A stretch of 37,253 nucleotides of DNA from an uncultured Paraglaciecola sp. GTDB taxonomy: Bacteria; Pseudomonadota; Gammaproteobacteria; Enterobacterales; Alteromonadaceae. A model generated the notes under the pieces. That model had not been told where the DNA came from, searched no databases, and saw nothing but the letters and a program-made list of their open reading frames with translations. Below are positions 1 through 8,307 of this stretch, piece after piece. Within the stretch, counting starts at the first letter, position 1, and each line of letters begins with the position of its first letter. The DNA is taken from assembly GCF_913058035.1 (NCBI RefSeq), contig NZ_CAJXPA010000021.1, positions 1 through 37,253 of the forward strand. The letters are read 5' to 3'. Position numbers and translations under genes: made by a program.

Positions 1-28
1 TTATTAGCACTCGCTTCTGTTTACCCAT
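1..28 (-). CDS. Possible start of a gene running off the left edge
   Basis: A minus-strand ATG at 26-28 opens a frame (M-G-K-Q-K-R-V-L-I) that leaves the window after nine codons. It lies beyond the terminator at 81-107, so it would be a separate transcription unit. There is no clear Shine-Dalgarno sequence in front of it. The fragment is too short to identify and may not be a gene start. Confidence 0.2.
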
Positions 29-80
29 TTCAACAGGGGTGACGGTTTACCCTACTTTGTATTTTAATATTATGCATATA

Positions 81-107
81 AAAAAGCCCGGGAATATCGG
101 GCTTTTT
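81..107 (-). terminator. Rho-independent terminator, bidirectional
   Basis: A perfect 10-bp inverted repeat (AAAAAGCCCG / CGGGCTTTTT) encloses a 7-base loop. Read on the minus strand it lies 11 bases after the stop of the Ig-repeat lipoprotein gene and ends in a T run. The symmetric A and T runs would let it work in both directions. Confidence 0.85.
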
Positions 108-118
108 ACTTATTATAT

Positions 119-2398
119 TTATCGATCTGTATTAATACAGCCAACCATCACACAGTATGGACTGCTAGGTGGAGGAGATGCATCATCAACCAAGTCAGTT
201 GCTGCAACAGGTAATGAAAATTCTTGACTCTCAGATGATTCGCTTCCGGCAGATTCTGCATTCACCGAAATATCGACATCTACCCATGCGCCGAACTGTT
301 TCGCGTACAAAATATTAATCAAGGTTTGACCATTATCATCTGTGGTACTTGTAGAAGGAATACTTACCACGTTTCCGGGTGTTAACAGCCCGTCTTTATT
401 AATATCTTCACCTTCATCGAAGATTCCATCATTATTTGAATCTTCACCTTCATCAAAGATACCATTATTATTAGAATCTTCACCCACATCCAGTATTCCG
501 TTACCATTTACATCTTCATTATCGCAACTATCAGTAATAACTTGTAACCAAATATCATTGACATCGTCATAGCTCCATGTTCCTTTACGAAATTTGCCCT
601 CATCAGAAAATTTCACTGGCGGAGCTGAAAAAGTCATGAGCGCGTTAGGTACAGGATTTGAGTCTGGGTCGGTCACAAAAACCGAGAACTCTTTTGAGTA
701 AGAAGATTGTTCAGGCGCTTCAATTAAGCGTCCGGTTCCAATCGAAATATCGAACGCCCTATCGCCAACAGTCAAACTTGTAAAATTACTAACTGAAGGA
801 GTATCAGCTACTGTTGCGTAAACTTTAACGGCCTCAAAACTGCTTACTGCATTGGAGGTGTAAACTGTTGAAGCTATGCCGCTTCGATTAGTTGTCGCTT
901 GATTGGGTGATATAGTGCCACCACTGACATCATCCACTACAAAATTAATCACTTTACCTTTGACTAGGTTACCATTTGGGTCGCGTACCACTGAAGTAAT
1001 CGTACTGGTTTGGCCGCTTGGGGCCACAGAGTCGGGAGTGCCATCAACAATAATGTTATCTGCCACTGTGGCGACAAACTCCACTAAAGTTCTGGCATTC
1101 ACTTCATTGCCCTCTGCATCTAATCCTGTTGCAGTGATTGAAGCAAAACCAGCATTATTGGATTGAAGCGAAAATGCCACGTTACCTTCACTATCCGTGC
1201 TAGCAATAGATTCGGCCACTAGACCTCTTGATGTAGTAAGGGTTACGTTTCCATTGGCAAAAGCAGTACCATTTTTTAACCACTGTACTGTCAGCTCAGT
1301 TGCAGTATTGAGTTCAACTTCAACTGCTTCGTTATCTACCAACGCATCAACAAAAGAAAAATCGTCTTCTTGGACGGCTATGGAAAATTCGCTTTGGGAG
1401 TTAAGAGCAATTGCAACCACGGTATCCGTACCTGCCACAGCACTAGTGTAGTTTACTGTTATTTGTCCTTCAACTGAGGTAGTTGGACTGGTGTCACTTA
1501 ACTGCCCATTAGTAGCACTTAGATTGATAGTTTTGTTCGCAATACCGTTACCGTCAGAGTCGACCAAACTAATAGTTAAAGGAACGGGATCATTTAAAAT
1601 CGCAGATGATGAACCATTGATATTTATCTGTGTGCCCACCACTTGAACTTCTAATATTTGAGAGAAGGTAGCAGAACTAGCTATAACCTCAATAGTCCTA
1701 TTTTCTTGGTTATTTTGAGTTGAAAGGGTAGCTCTAGCAATACCATCAACACCAGTTATCGCAACACTTCCTCCATTTTCAAGTTGCAGACTTGCACCAG
1801 AATCAGCGGAAAATGTTACATCTATCCCCTCAAGGAGCACGTTATTTGCATCTTTGACTAAAGCAATGAGCTCAATTTCATCTGAGCCACTCGAGGCTAA
1901 TTGAGTGAAACTGCCAAACAAGTCAAGTGATGCAGGTTGTTCACCTATGAGTGTTGTGCCTGACGAATTAAAGGTAGTCGTTGCTTCTTCGCCTGAACTA
2001 AGAGCCGCTACTATTTCCCCAGCGCCAGAGTTTTCACCAACGAGTATTTGAATAATTGCGGCGCCGTTTGCATCAGTAGAGGCGGTGCCTGCATCATTGC
2101 CAAAAACAGCCAACCCTTCTGGTTGGAACCTATATGTAATCAAGGTAGAAGTAACAGGGTCGCCGTTCGAGTCTGTTGCTGTTGCAGTGAGCGTTAAAGG
2201 AGTGGATTCGCTGAGTGATGTTGATGGCTGACCATTATCATCAGTAAAAGCAAGCGAAATACTTCTGGTGATCGTGACTGTCGCACTTCCAGTCGTTCCC
2301 CCAGCACTATCATCACGAGAGAGACTCCCGCCTCCTCCACATGAAAAAAGGCTCAGTACAGCCAAAAATCCAAACAGCGTTCTAAAACGTAAAATCAT
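119..2398 (-). CDS. Ig-like repeat surface lipoprotein with Ca-binding-type repeats
   Basis: This 759-residue protein starts with a lipoprotein signal (MILRFRTLFGFLAVLSLFSC; the lipobox cysteine is residue 20, followed by Gly-rich sequence), so it is probably anchored in the outer membrane. Residues from about 45 to 600 form successive beta-rich modules. Recurring patterns such as 'D-x-x-G-x-A' and 'VTxxxG' are typical of bacterial Ig-like (Big_1, invasin-type) domains; I count roughly five. Around residues 625-672 there are four 12-residue units of the form D-x-N-x-D-G-I-x-D-x-G-E, an acidic pattern like EF-hand or thrombospondin type 3 calcium-binding loops. A good ribosome site (AAGGA) sits 6-7 bases before the ATG. 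The neighbouring symporter is divergent, so there is no operon partner. Adhesion or a structural surface role is inferred; no enzyme domain is visible. Confidence 0.8.
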   Translation of the reverse strand: MILRFRTLFGFLAVLSLFSCGGGGSLSRDDSAGGTTGSATVTITRSISLAFTDDNGQPSTSLSESTPLTLTATATDSNGDPVTSTLITYRFQPEGLAVFGNDAGTASTDANGAAIIQILVGENSGAGEIVAALSSGEEATTTFNSSGTTLIGEQPASLDLFGSFTQLASSGSDEIELIALVKDANNVLLEGIDVTFSADSGASLQLENGGSVAITGVDGIARATLSTQNNQENRTIEVIASSATFSQILEVQVVGTQININGSSSAILNDPVPLTISLVDSDGNGIANKTINLSATNGQLSDTSPTTSVEGQITVNYTSAVAGTDTVVAIALNSQSEFSIAVQEDDFSFVDALVDNEAVEVELNTATELTVQWLKNGTAFANGNVTLTTSRGLVAESIASTDSEGNVAFSLQSNNAGFASITATGLDAEGNEVNARTLVEFVATVADNIIVDGTPDSVAPSGQTSTITSVVRDPNGNLVKGKVINFVVDDVSGGTISPNQATTNRSGIASTVYTSNAVSSFEAVKVYATVADTPSVSNFTSLTVGDRAFDISIGTGRLIEAPEQSSYSKEFSVFVTDPDSNPVPNALMTFSAPPVKFSDEGKFRKGTWSYDDVNDIWLQVITDSCDNEDVNGNGILDVGEDSNNNGIFDEGEDSNNDGIFDEGEDINKDGLLTPGNVVSIPSTSTTDDNGQTLINILYAKQFGAWVDVDISVNAESAGSESSESQEFSLPVAATDLVDDASPPPSSPYCVMVGCINTDR
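390..520 (-). repeat. 36-bp tandem repeats encoding acidic Ca-binding-type loops
   Basis: About four in-frame units of 36 bases lie inside the lipoprotein gene and encode 12-residue D-x-N-x-D-G-I-F-D-E-G-E segments. The two middle units are nearly identical at DNA level. The flanking units are more diverged. Such an array can change copy number without breaking the frame. Confidence 0.7.
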
Positions 2399-2560
2399 AA
2401 TCCTTTCCTATACACATGGGCCATATTGTAATGGCAAATTCACTTTAACAGTTCAGCTTGAACCACAATCTTGCTAACCTAGGTGAAGGTTAAAATAGAT
2501 AACCCAATTCAATAGCACTAATACTCACAACTTTTAACAATAATAAAGCTTAGGATTTCC

Positions 2561-3934
2561 ATGACTACATCAACACCCTCGCCATTACAGAAACCCGTTT
2601 CACAAAAATTCGGACTGACCGTCAGGATCTTTATCGGCATGATATCCGGAATAATTATAGGAGCTTTACTACAATGGTTGTTTGATGATAGCGGAGATTT
2701 TTCTTTTAGTGTATTCGGCTTTCAAGTTTCCACGTATGCGCTTTTAATCGACGGTATATTTAACATAGTAGGTAGTATCTTTATCGCCAGCTTAAAAATG
2801 CTGGTTGTGCCACTCGTTTTTGTTTCATTAGTATGTGGCACATCTAGTTTATCTGACCCTTCAAAGTTGGGTCGATTAGGCGGTAAATCTATATTACTTT
2901 ATATCAGTACTACGGCAATAGCTATTAGCTTAGCTGTCAGTTTCGCTCTACTAGTTGCACCGGGCGAAGGATTAAATCTAACCACCGAGGCAGCGTTTGT
3001 TGCAAAAGAAGCACCTTCTCTAGGTCAGGTTATCATAAATATGATGCCAACTAATCCCATCAATGCCATGGCTGAAGGTAATATGTTACAAATTATTGTG
3101 TTTGCCGTATTCTTTGGAATTGCCATGGCGATGACAGGAGATACGGGTAAAAGACTAACCGCGGTATTTGAAGACTTTAGTACTGTTATCATGAAACTTG
3201 TAACTATCTTAATGAATCTGGCTCCTTACGGGGTATTTGTTTTGATGGCTAAGCTTTTTGCCACTATTGGTTTTGACACTATCGCCAGCCTTCTTAAATA
3301 TTTTTTACTCGTTGTGTTTGTTCTACTTTTACACGCGTTTGTCTCTTATCCAATAATTTTAAAAGTTCTCAGTGGCTTGAGCCCAGTAGTCTTGATAAAG
3401 AAAATGCGTGATGCTGCTTTATTTGCGTTTAGTACCTCAAGCAGCAGCGCCACCTTGCCAATCACCATGGAAACAGCCATTAAAAAGTTAGGTGTTAAAC
3501 GCTCTGTTGCTTCTTTTACCGTTCCTCTTGGCTCTACAATTAACATGGACGGCACCGCCATTATGCAAGGTGTCGCCACTGTATTTATCGCACAGGTGTA
3601 CGCTGTAGATTTGAGTTTAGGTGATTATATGATGGTGATACTCACTGCTACCTTGGCTTCTATAGGCACAGCTGGAGTGCCCGGAGTGGGTCTTATAATG
3701 CTTGCTATGGTTCTACAACAAGTAAATTTACCAGTAGAGGGCATCGCGCTGATTATAGGTGTTGATAGATTGCTAGATATGACCAGAACAGCTGTAAACG
3801 TAACTGGTGACTGCATGGTAGCTTGTATTGTGGCAAAAAGTGAAAACGAATTAGACATGGATGTATTTAACGATGAAAATGCGGGTACAAAATACGAAGA
3901 AGTCGACTTCGAGCATTTAGATAAAAACAATTAA
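2561..3934 (+). CDS. Dicarboxylate/acidic amino acid:cation symporter (DAACS family)
   Basis: This 457-residue inner-membrane protein belongs to the glutamate/dicarboxylate:cation symporter family (GltP/DctA type). Several hydrophobic helices precede the serine-rich re-entrant loop (S-T-S-S-S-S-A-T, residues 291-298). The N-M-D-G-T cation-binding motif is at 328-332. A second re-entrant loop (A-S-I-G-T-A-G-V-P-G) and the last helix motif D-R-L-L-D-M-T-R-T-A-V-N-V-T-G-D (402-417) follow. By alignment from memory with the archaeal GltPh, D406, R409, T410, N413 and D417 match the substrate and cation ligands. The arginine at 409 is the residue that favours acidic substrates over neutral ones. 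The start has AGGA 6 bases upstream. It is divergent from the lipoprotein gene and stands alone. Substrate is probably aspartate, glutamate or a C4-dicarboxylate; the Na+ or H+ coupling cannot be told. Confidence 0.9.
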   Translation: MTTSTPSPLQKPVSQKFGLTVRIFIGMISGIIIGALLQWLFDDSGDFSFSVFGFQVSTYALLIDGIFNIVGSIFIASLKMLVVPLVFVSLVCGTSSLSDPSKLGRLGGKSILLYISTTAIAISLAVSFALLVAPGEGLNLTTEAAFVAKEAPSLGQVIINMMPTNPINAMAEGNMLQIIVFAVFFGIAMAMTGDTGKRLTAVFEDFSTVIMKLVTILMNLAPYGVFVLMAKLFATIGFDTIASLLKYFLLVVFVLLLHAFVSYPIILKVLSGLSPVVLIKKMRDAALFAFSTSSSSATLPITMETAIKKLGVKRSVASFTVPLGSTINMDGTAIMQGVATVFIAQVYAVDLSLGDYMMVILTATLASIGTAGVPGVGLIMLAMVLQQVNLPVEGIALIIGVDRLLDMTRTAVNVTGDCMVACIVAKSENELDMDVFNDENAGTKYEEVDFEHLDKNN

Positions 3935-3949
3935 AAAATGTAGCAATTT

Positions 3950-3992
3950 ATCAGATACATCAGAACTGAAAATTATGTTCGATGTTTCTGAT
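3950..3992 (+). terminator. Stem-loop after the symporter gene
   Basis: The arms ATCAGA-TA-CATC-A-GAAC and GTTC-GATG-TT-TCTGAT pair around a 10-base loop, starting 15 bases after the symporter stop. No long T run follows, so this may be a weak terminator or an mRNA-stabilising end. The rest of 3935-4224, between two convergent genes, shows no gene. Confidence 0.4.
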
Positions 3993-4224
3993 TATTGCGG
4001 CGAATAAGTTATTGAGTATATAAATTATACGTTAAGTATTTATGTTTACAGCTGCACATTTTTAGCACTCAAATAATAAATGATTTTTTTGATATTAAAA
4101 CTGACTATGCTGTTAGAAAAAGTCAGAATTAATATTTGCTTGTCTAATAGATGAAGCAATATGTGGCACAATTCCTATTAACCTATTGATAGTTAATAAA
4201 ACTCTAGCTAGTAGTTCAAAAATC

Positions 4225-4728
4225 CTAATCCAAATCTTCCATCGGCCAAAGCGCTATGTAGTCTTCAAACAGCTCTAAATCAACATCATGATCAGCAACA
4301 GTCTTTCCCCTTACGGACATACCTGATTTATGCATTGCTGATTTTTTACCTTTGTTGAGTAACGGATGCCAACTGGGTAATCCCCTATCTTCGTAAAGCC
4401 TACGGTAACTGCAGCTGTGAGGCATAAAAAAGATATCTTGCAGATTATCTTTGGTAAGTTTGACACATTCCGGTACCAAGTTGGTTCGCTCAGAGTACTG
4501 TGTGCATGCGCAGGTTTTAGTATTTAATAACCCACAAGCAATGTTAGTATAATGGATTTTTTCACCTTGTTGAATATGAGCTGTAGGTGCTGCTTGAGTA
4601 ACTTCTTCATCATCAATGAATTTATGCAAACAACATTTGGCACAACCATCACAAATACCTTCCCACTCTTTTTCAGTCATATTTTCAAGGGGAGTCGTTT
4701 CCCAGTATTTATTCATAACATTACCCAT
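4225..4728 (-). CDS. ycgN: YcgN family protein (UPF0260), cysteine-rich
   Basis: This 167-residue protein has the family hallmark C-D-G-C-x-x-C-C-L-H-K near residue 27, further cysteines in 'N-I-A-C-x-L-L-N-x-K-T-C-x-C', and the conserved 'W-H-P-L-L' and 'S-V-R-G' segments of the UPF0260 (YcgN) family. The family is predicted to bind zinc or an iron cluster through these cysteines; its biochemical function is not established. Compared with E. coli YcgN as I recall it, there are about a dozen extra residues between the C-C-L-H-K and N-I-A-C segments. Two starts are possible: the ATG at 4728, with GGA about 11 bases upstream, and the in-frame ATG five codons later. In E. coli ycgL, ycgM and ycgN are neighbours; here a decayed frame separates ycgN from ycgM. 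Confidence 0.85.
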   Translation of the reverse strand: MGNVMNKYWETTPLENMTEKEWEGICDGCAKCCLHKFIDDEEVTQAAPTAHIQQGEKIHYTNIACGLLNTKTCACTQYSERTNLVPECVKLTKDNLQDIFFMPHSCSYRRLYEDRGLPSWHPLLNKGKKSAMHKSGMSVRGKTVADHDVDLELFEDYIALWPMEDLD

Positions 4729-4773
4729 ATTTATTATTCCTCAACGTTATTCACGCACTTTATCAAATAACAA

Positions 4774-5076
4774 CTAAAGCATAGCTTCGCTGCGTATTTC
4801 GAAATTTTTAATCGGCAAAGATAACTTTTTAGCCATAGTTTCAATTAAATTATGAATATTGAGTCCAGGTTCGATGATCCTAGCTATTTTAATATCACTA
4901 AGCCATTTGTTCTCTTGGATGTTTATCATCAACTCTGATACTTCTTGATTGGCGCTATGATTAGAAAACATAGTTACATCAAGCTCTATATTTTCAACCT
5001 AATTTTCACCTGTCATATTAACAATATTATTTAAAATATGTTCAATATCAATGACTTCACGAGCTTCACCAAATGC
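4774..5076 (-). pseudogene. Decayed reading frame of unknown identity
   Basis: One minus-strand frame reads as protein-like sequence from 5076 to 4774, interrupted by a single TAG at 4999-5001. The upstream piece is A-F-G-E-A-R-E-V-I-D-I-E-H-I-L-N-N-I-V-N. The downstream piece, V-E-N-I-E-L-D-V-T-M-F-S-N-H-S, runs on for about 77 residues in total and contains an ATG at 4971 that could start a 65-residue protein. No ribosome site precedes that ATG, and another in-frame stop (5077-5079) bounds the upstream piece. I do not recognise the family. It fills most of the 408-base gap between ycgN and ycgM and looks like the remains of a gene, though a small intact gene starting at 4971 cannot be excluded. 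Confidence 0.35.
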
Positions 5077-5136
5077 CTAACAAATTAATAATTTATTCGA
5101 AAGGTCAATGATAGATTTAAAAGAAAATTTCATTAT

Positions 5137-5802
5137 TTATATAACATCTGTTCTTACAGAAAAATGCTCATTTAAGTCGATGAATAAACGATCACCGGTG
5201 GTTAAAGCGGCTACACCTTTGGGAGTTCCTGTCATCACTATATCTCCGGGTAAAAGAGTAAATGTATTAGAAATATTTTTTAATAGTTTTACTATAGGAA
5301 ACAACATGTTTCGGCTATTGCCATGTTGTCTTAATTGATTATTGACGCACAAACAAAAGTCTATATTAGATAAATTTTTAACCTGCTCTATGGCTATAAA
5401 TTGTGACATAGGACAACTAGAGTCGAATGCTTTTGAACGTTCCCATGGATGGCCTTGTTTTTTGAGTGCACTCTGCACGTCCCGTAAAGTCAGATCTAAC
5501 CCCAAACCTATCCCCCATATCGCAGCCCCAGCTTTTTTAATCGAAGCTCGGCAGATTCTGGTTTTAACCAATACCGCTACTTCTAACTCATGCTCACAAG
5601 AACCTAAGTTTTTAGGTATTATAATAGGACTATTAAGTGCGGATAAAGCCGTCGATGGTTTATTAAACAATAAAGGTTCAGTAGGTATTTCGTTGTCTAG
5701 TTCTTTAATATGTTGAAGGTAATTTCGTCCTACACAAACTATTTTGCCTACTGGTAAATCAATATTATTGCCATCAATATCAATATGCTTATATCTAGAC
5801 AA
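5137..5802 (-). CDS. ycgM: Fumarylacetoacetate hydrolase family protein YcgM
   Basis: This 221-residue protein matches the usual length of the short FAH-family enzymes. Visible motifs are I-V-C-V-G-R-N-Y near the N-terminus, E-H-E-L-E-V-A-V (the E-x-E metal ligands), G-L-D-L-T-L-R-D-V-Q (the Asp ligand), K-A-F-D-S-S-C-P and the C-terminal P-G-D-I-V-M-T-G-T-P-K-G-V. Members bind Mg2+ and act on 2-oxo acids: acylpyruvate hydrolysis, or decarboxylation or tautomerisation of oxaloacetate. Which reaction this one performs cannot be read from the sequence. Its ATG is only 4 bases after the stop of the lytic transglycosylase gene, so they are likely co-transcribed. All catalytic motifs look intact. 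Confidence 0.88.
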   Translation of the reverse strand: MSRYKHIDIDGNNIDLPVGKIVCVGRNYLQHIKELDNEIPTEPLLFNKPSTALSALNSPIIIPKNLGSCEHELEVAVLVKTRICRASIKKAGAAIWGIGLGLDLTLRDVQSALKKQGHPWERSKAFDSSCPMSQFIAIEQVKNLSNIDFCLCVNNQLRQHGNSRNMLFPIVKLLKNISNTFTLLPGDIVMTGTPKGVAALTTGDRLFIDLNEHFSVRTDVI

Positions 5803-5806
5803 CGCC

Positions 5807-6781
5807 TCAGGACCCTTTTTGAATGCGGTCTGACAAGTAGCTTACAGAGACCCCAAAATAACTCGAACGATTCCACTTCATTAATGTATGAAAATTGCTG
5901 TAAACCAAATAAATTCGCCCAGTTCCACCATCAGGCGCTATAAGAGAACCTTTGATAGGTAAATCAGGTAAATCAGTGCCATCATAACGTCTAACCTGCA
6001 ATGTCTGCCAATCTGCTAACAAACGCTTTGATGATAGATTAAGGCCAGCTAAACTAAAATCGAAGTTGTCAGGCACTGTAACTTGGCGCCCCCATGTTAA
6101 TTGATTGCTCCAGCCTTCTGATTTTAAAAAATTGGCAATAGAGGCGAATACATCTGCTTTACTATTCCAAATATCTTTTCGACCATCGTTATCAAAATCA
6201 ATCGCATAATCTAAAAATGAAGTAGGCATGAATTGGCTTTGCCCCATGGCACCAGCCCATGAACCAACGAATTCATCTAGTTCAACGTGTCCCTGATTAA
6301 GAATTTTTAAGGCGGCAAATAACTGTTTTTTAAATAAAGCTTCTCGCCTGCCCTCATAAGCCAAAGTCACCAATGAGTTGATCACTGAATGTTTGCCCAT
6401 AATATTGCCAAAGTTACTTTCGTTACCCCATAGCGCCACAATAAAACGCTTTTGAACACCAAACTGTTGTTCTACTTGATCTAATAACTCTTCATGTTGC
6501 ATCATTAAATCGATGGCTTTTTTAACTTTCCAATCAGGCACACGAGTGGCTAGATATTTGTCTAAAGTCAGCTTTGTCTCAGGCTGATTTTTATCAGCTG
6601 TGACTGTTTTTTCACGATAACTGACACCGCTAAACACTTGTTCAATAAAATCAGTGGTATAGCCTTTTTTAACGCTCTGTAACTTTATATCAGTTATATA
6701 CTGTTCAAAAGTGGGTTTTGCATTCAAATTTTGGCTGACTAAATACAACAAAATCGAAAGACCGAGATAGATACATTTCAT
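5807..6781 (-). CDS. Lytic murein transglycosylase, MltB type
   Basis: This 324-residue periplasmic enzyme cleaves peptidoglycan glycan strands to 1,6-anhydromuramyl products. The N-terminus is a secretion signal (hydrophobic residues 4-17, likely cleavage after L-N-A at 21). There is no lipobox cysteine at the cleavage site, so it is probably soluble, unlike E. coli MltB. The catalytic glutamate is E121 in A-L-W-G-N-E-S-N-F-G. G-S-W-A-G-A-M-G-Q-S-Q-F-M-P (173-186) is the family's glycan-binding signature, and D-F-D-N-D-G-R-K-D (195-203) resembles the EF-hand-like calcium loop of MltB. The C-terminus carries no obvious peptidoglycan-binding repeat. It sits between ycgL (5 bases upstream) and ycgM (4 bases downstream), within one minus-strand unit with rnd. 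Confidence 0.9.
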   Translation of the reverse strand: MKCIYLGLSILLYLVSQNLNAKPTFEQYITDIKLQSVKKGYTTDFIEQVFSGVSYREKTVTADKNQPETKLTLDKYLATRVPDWKVKKAIDLMMQHEELLDQVEQQFGVQKRFIVALWGNESNFGNIMGKHSVINSLVTLAYEGRREALFKKQLFAALKILNQGHVELDEFVGSWAGAMGQSQFMPTSFLDYAIDFDNDGRKDIWNSKADVFASIANFLKSEGWSNQLTWGRQVTVPDNFDFSLAGLNLSSKRLLADWQTLQVRRYDGTDLPDLPIKGSLIAPDGGTGRIYLVYSNFHTLMKWNRSSYFGVSVSYLSDRIQKGS

Positions 6782-6786
6782 AGTTA

Positions 6787-7065
6787 CTATTCTGTGTCCT
6801 GTTGTTGAAGGTGAATTTTAAGTAAATTTTCAGTAGGAGGTGGTAGTTGTAAGTAAAAACCGTTAATTTTGAGATCAGTACGCAACTTATCAATTTGTAC
6901 CCTGGCCATTACACGATCTTTTTTAAGCGGCATAATCATCATAAAAACTGGTTTTCCAAATGTTTTTAACAACGCTTCGGGAACTTTAGAAAAATCATCT
7001 CTACCCGGCACATACAAATAGGTTTCTGATTTTTTACTACTTTTATAAACCGCGCACAACATCAT
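6787..7065 (-). CDS. ycgL: YcgL domain protein
   Basis: This 92-residue protein matches the YcgL family from end to end: 'C-A-V-Y-K-S-S-K-K-S-E-T-Y-L-Y-V', 'D-D-F-S-K-V-P-E-A-L-L-K-T-F-G-K-P' and the C-terminal 'G-F-Y-L-Q-L-P-P-P-T-E-N-L-L-K'. The family is restricted to gammaproteobacteria and its molecular function is unknown. Its ATG overlaps the rnd stop codon in ATGA, indicating translational coupling. A second ATG follows immediately and could also be used. Confidence 0.9.
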   Translation of the reverse strand: MMLCAVYKSSKKSETYLYVPGRDDFSKVPEALLKTFGKPVFMMIMPLKKDRVMARVQIDKLRTDLKINGFYLQLPPPTENLLKIHLQQQDTE

Positions 7066-8228
7066 GTGTTCCCTTCAAGTAGTTCATCTGATAAATTTAA
7101 AGCCTTAATATTGATCAATTCTTTAACAAAAAAGGCTCGGCGCCAACTGCTTAATAAATCGGGTTGTAATCCCATGTCGCGGGTCTCATCTTGAGTGAAC
7201 CAGCACCACTTAAGTAATTGGTTAATTTGTTTTTTAGAACCAACTAGTTCAGGAGGTATTGCATATTTCTCTGCAATACTAAGACATAATTTTTTAACAC
7301 TAGCCGCAGTATTTTTGTATTCTTCAACATCATTTAAACGTTTTATCTTTGACGGGTAAGCTTCTTCACTCACTTTTTGGCAATCAGCAACGATAGCCAA
7401 TAATGCATCACCATGTATCCTAACTTCGTGGGGGTTCACTCCTTGAATGGTGCGTAGTTCATTTTTATTCGATGGTTGCAGCATAGCAATGGAGACTAAA
7501 TTTTCTTCCCGCACCACAAAATTTAGTGCCATATCACGCTGCCTTGCAGTTGCAGTTCGCCATGCAGCTAATTTTTTTAATATTAACACGGCTTTATTGG
7601 ATAATTTCCAGTTATTCTTAATCGTTAAGTAAACGGAATCCAATGGGATGGGTGTTTGTTTCTTGGCTGATAAGTGGGCTATTTCAGCATACACCCAAGG
7701 TAACTTATTTTGTTCTTCTACGCGTGATTTAAGCTCTGGGTAAAGTTGAAACAAATACAACACGTCTTTTGCTGCATAGTCGCACTGTTCATCACGCAAA
7801 GGTCTTGCTAACCAATCAGTTCGCGACTCACCTTTATCAACAACGACATCAAGCATAACCTCCACTAACTTGGCATAACCTAAAGCGGGCCCCATACCAA
7901 CGATGCTAGCAGCAAACTGGCTATCAAATATGGGGCTAGGCATAACTTTAAAGGCATGCCAAAACGTTTCTAAATCCTCAGAACAAGAATGCAATACTTT
8001 GACCACATTAGGGTTGGTTAACAACTCAGTCAAACTTGAAAAATCATCTATGACTAAGGGATCAACCAACACCAGTTGTTTGCCATCATAAATCTGAATA
8101 AGCCCCAATTGAGGATATAATGTGCGAGTTCGAACAAACTCGGTATCTACCGCTATAGCTTCTACCTGACTGGCTTGCTGACAAAAATCTGCGAGTGCTT
8201 GATTACTGGTTATAAAGTTGTATTGCAT
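7062..8228 (-). CDS. rnd: Ribonuclease D
   Basis: This 388-residue 3'-to-5' exoribonuclease trims the 3' ends of tRNA precursors and other small RNAs. The DEDDy exonuclease residues are all visible: D28 and E30 in A-V-D-T-E-F, D85 in H-S-C-S-E-D-L, and Y151 with D155 in C-D-Y-A-A-K-D. An HRDC RNA-binding domain follows at about 205-285, then a second C-terminal helical region, as in E. coli RNase D. The ATG at 8228 gives the standard N-terminus. The gene lies just after the fadD terminator and heads the rnd-ycgL-transglycosylase-ycgM unit. In Vibrio and relatives, as I recall, minCDE sits between rnd and ycgL; here they overlap directly. Confidence 0.93.
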   Translation of the reverse strand: MQYNFITSNQALADFCQQASQVEAIAVDTEFVRTRTLYPQLGLIQIYDGKQLVLVDPLVIDDFSSLTELLTNPNVVKVLHSCSEDLETFWHAFKVMPSPIFDSQFAASIVGMGPALGYAKLVEVMLDVVVDKGESRTDWLARPLRDEQCDYAAKDVLYLFQLYPELKSRVEEQNKLPWVYAEIAHLSAKKQTPIPLDSVYLTIKNNWKLSNKAVLILKKLAAWRTATARQRDMALNFVVREENLVSIAMLQPSNKNELRTIQGVNPHEVRIHGDALLAIVADCQKVSEEAYPSKIKRLNDVEEYKNTAASVKKLCLSIAEKYAIPPELVGSKKQINQLLKWCWFTQDETRDMGLQPDLLSSWRRAFFVKELINIKALNLSDELLEGNT

Positions 8229-8259
8229 GGATTTCCAAATTAGTTGTCACAAGACCCAT

Positions 8260-8282
8260 AAAAAAGCCGGCTAACGCCGGCT
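8260..8282 (-). terminator. Rho-independent terminator of fadD
   Basis: On the minus strand the 7-bp GC-rich stem AGCCGGC/GCCGGCT has a 4-base loop (GTTA) and is followed by six Ts, 26 bases after the fadD stop. Only about 31 bases separate it from the rnd start, so rnd either has a very compact promoter or relies on read-through. Confidence 0.88.
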
Positions 8283-8307
8283 CTATATATAAACACAAAG
8301 CGATGGG

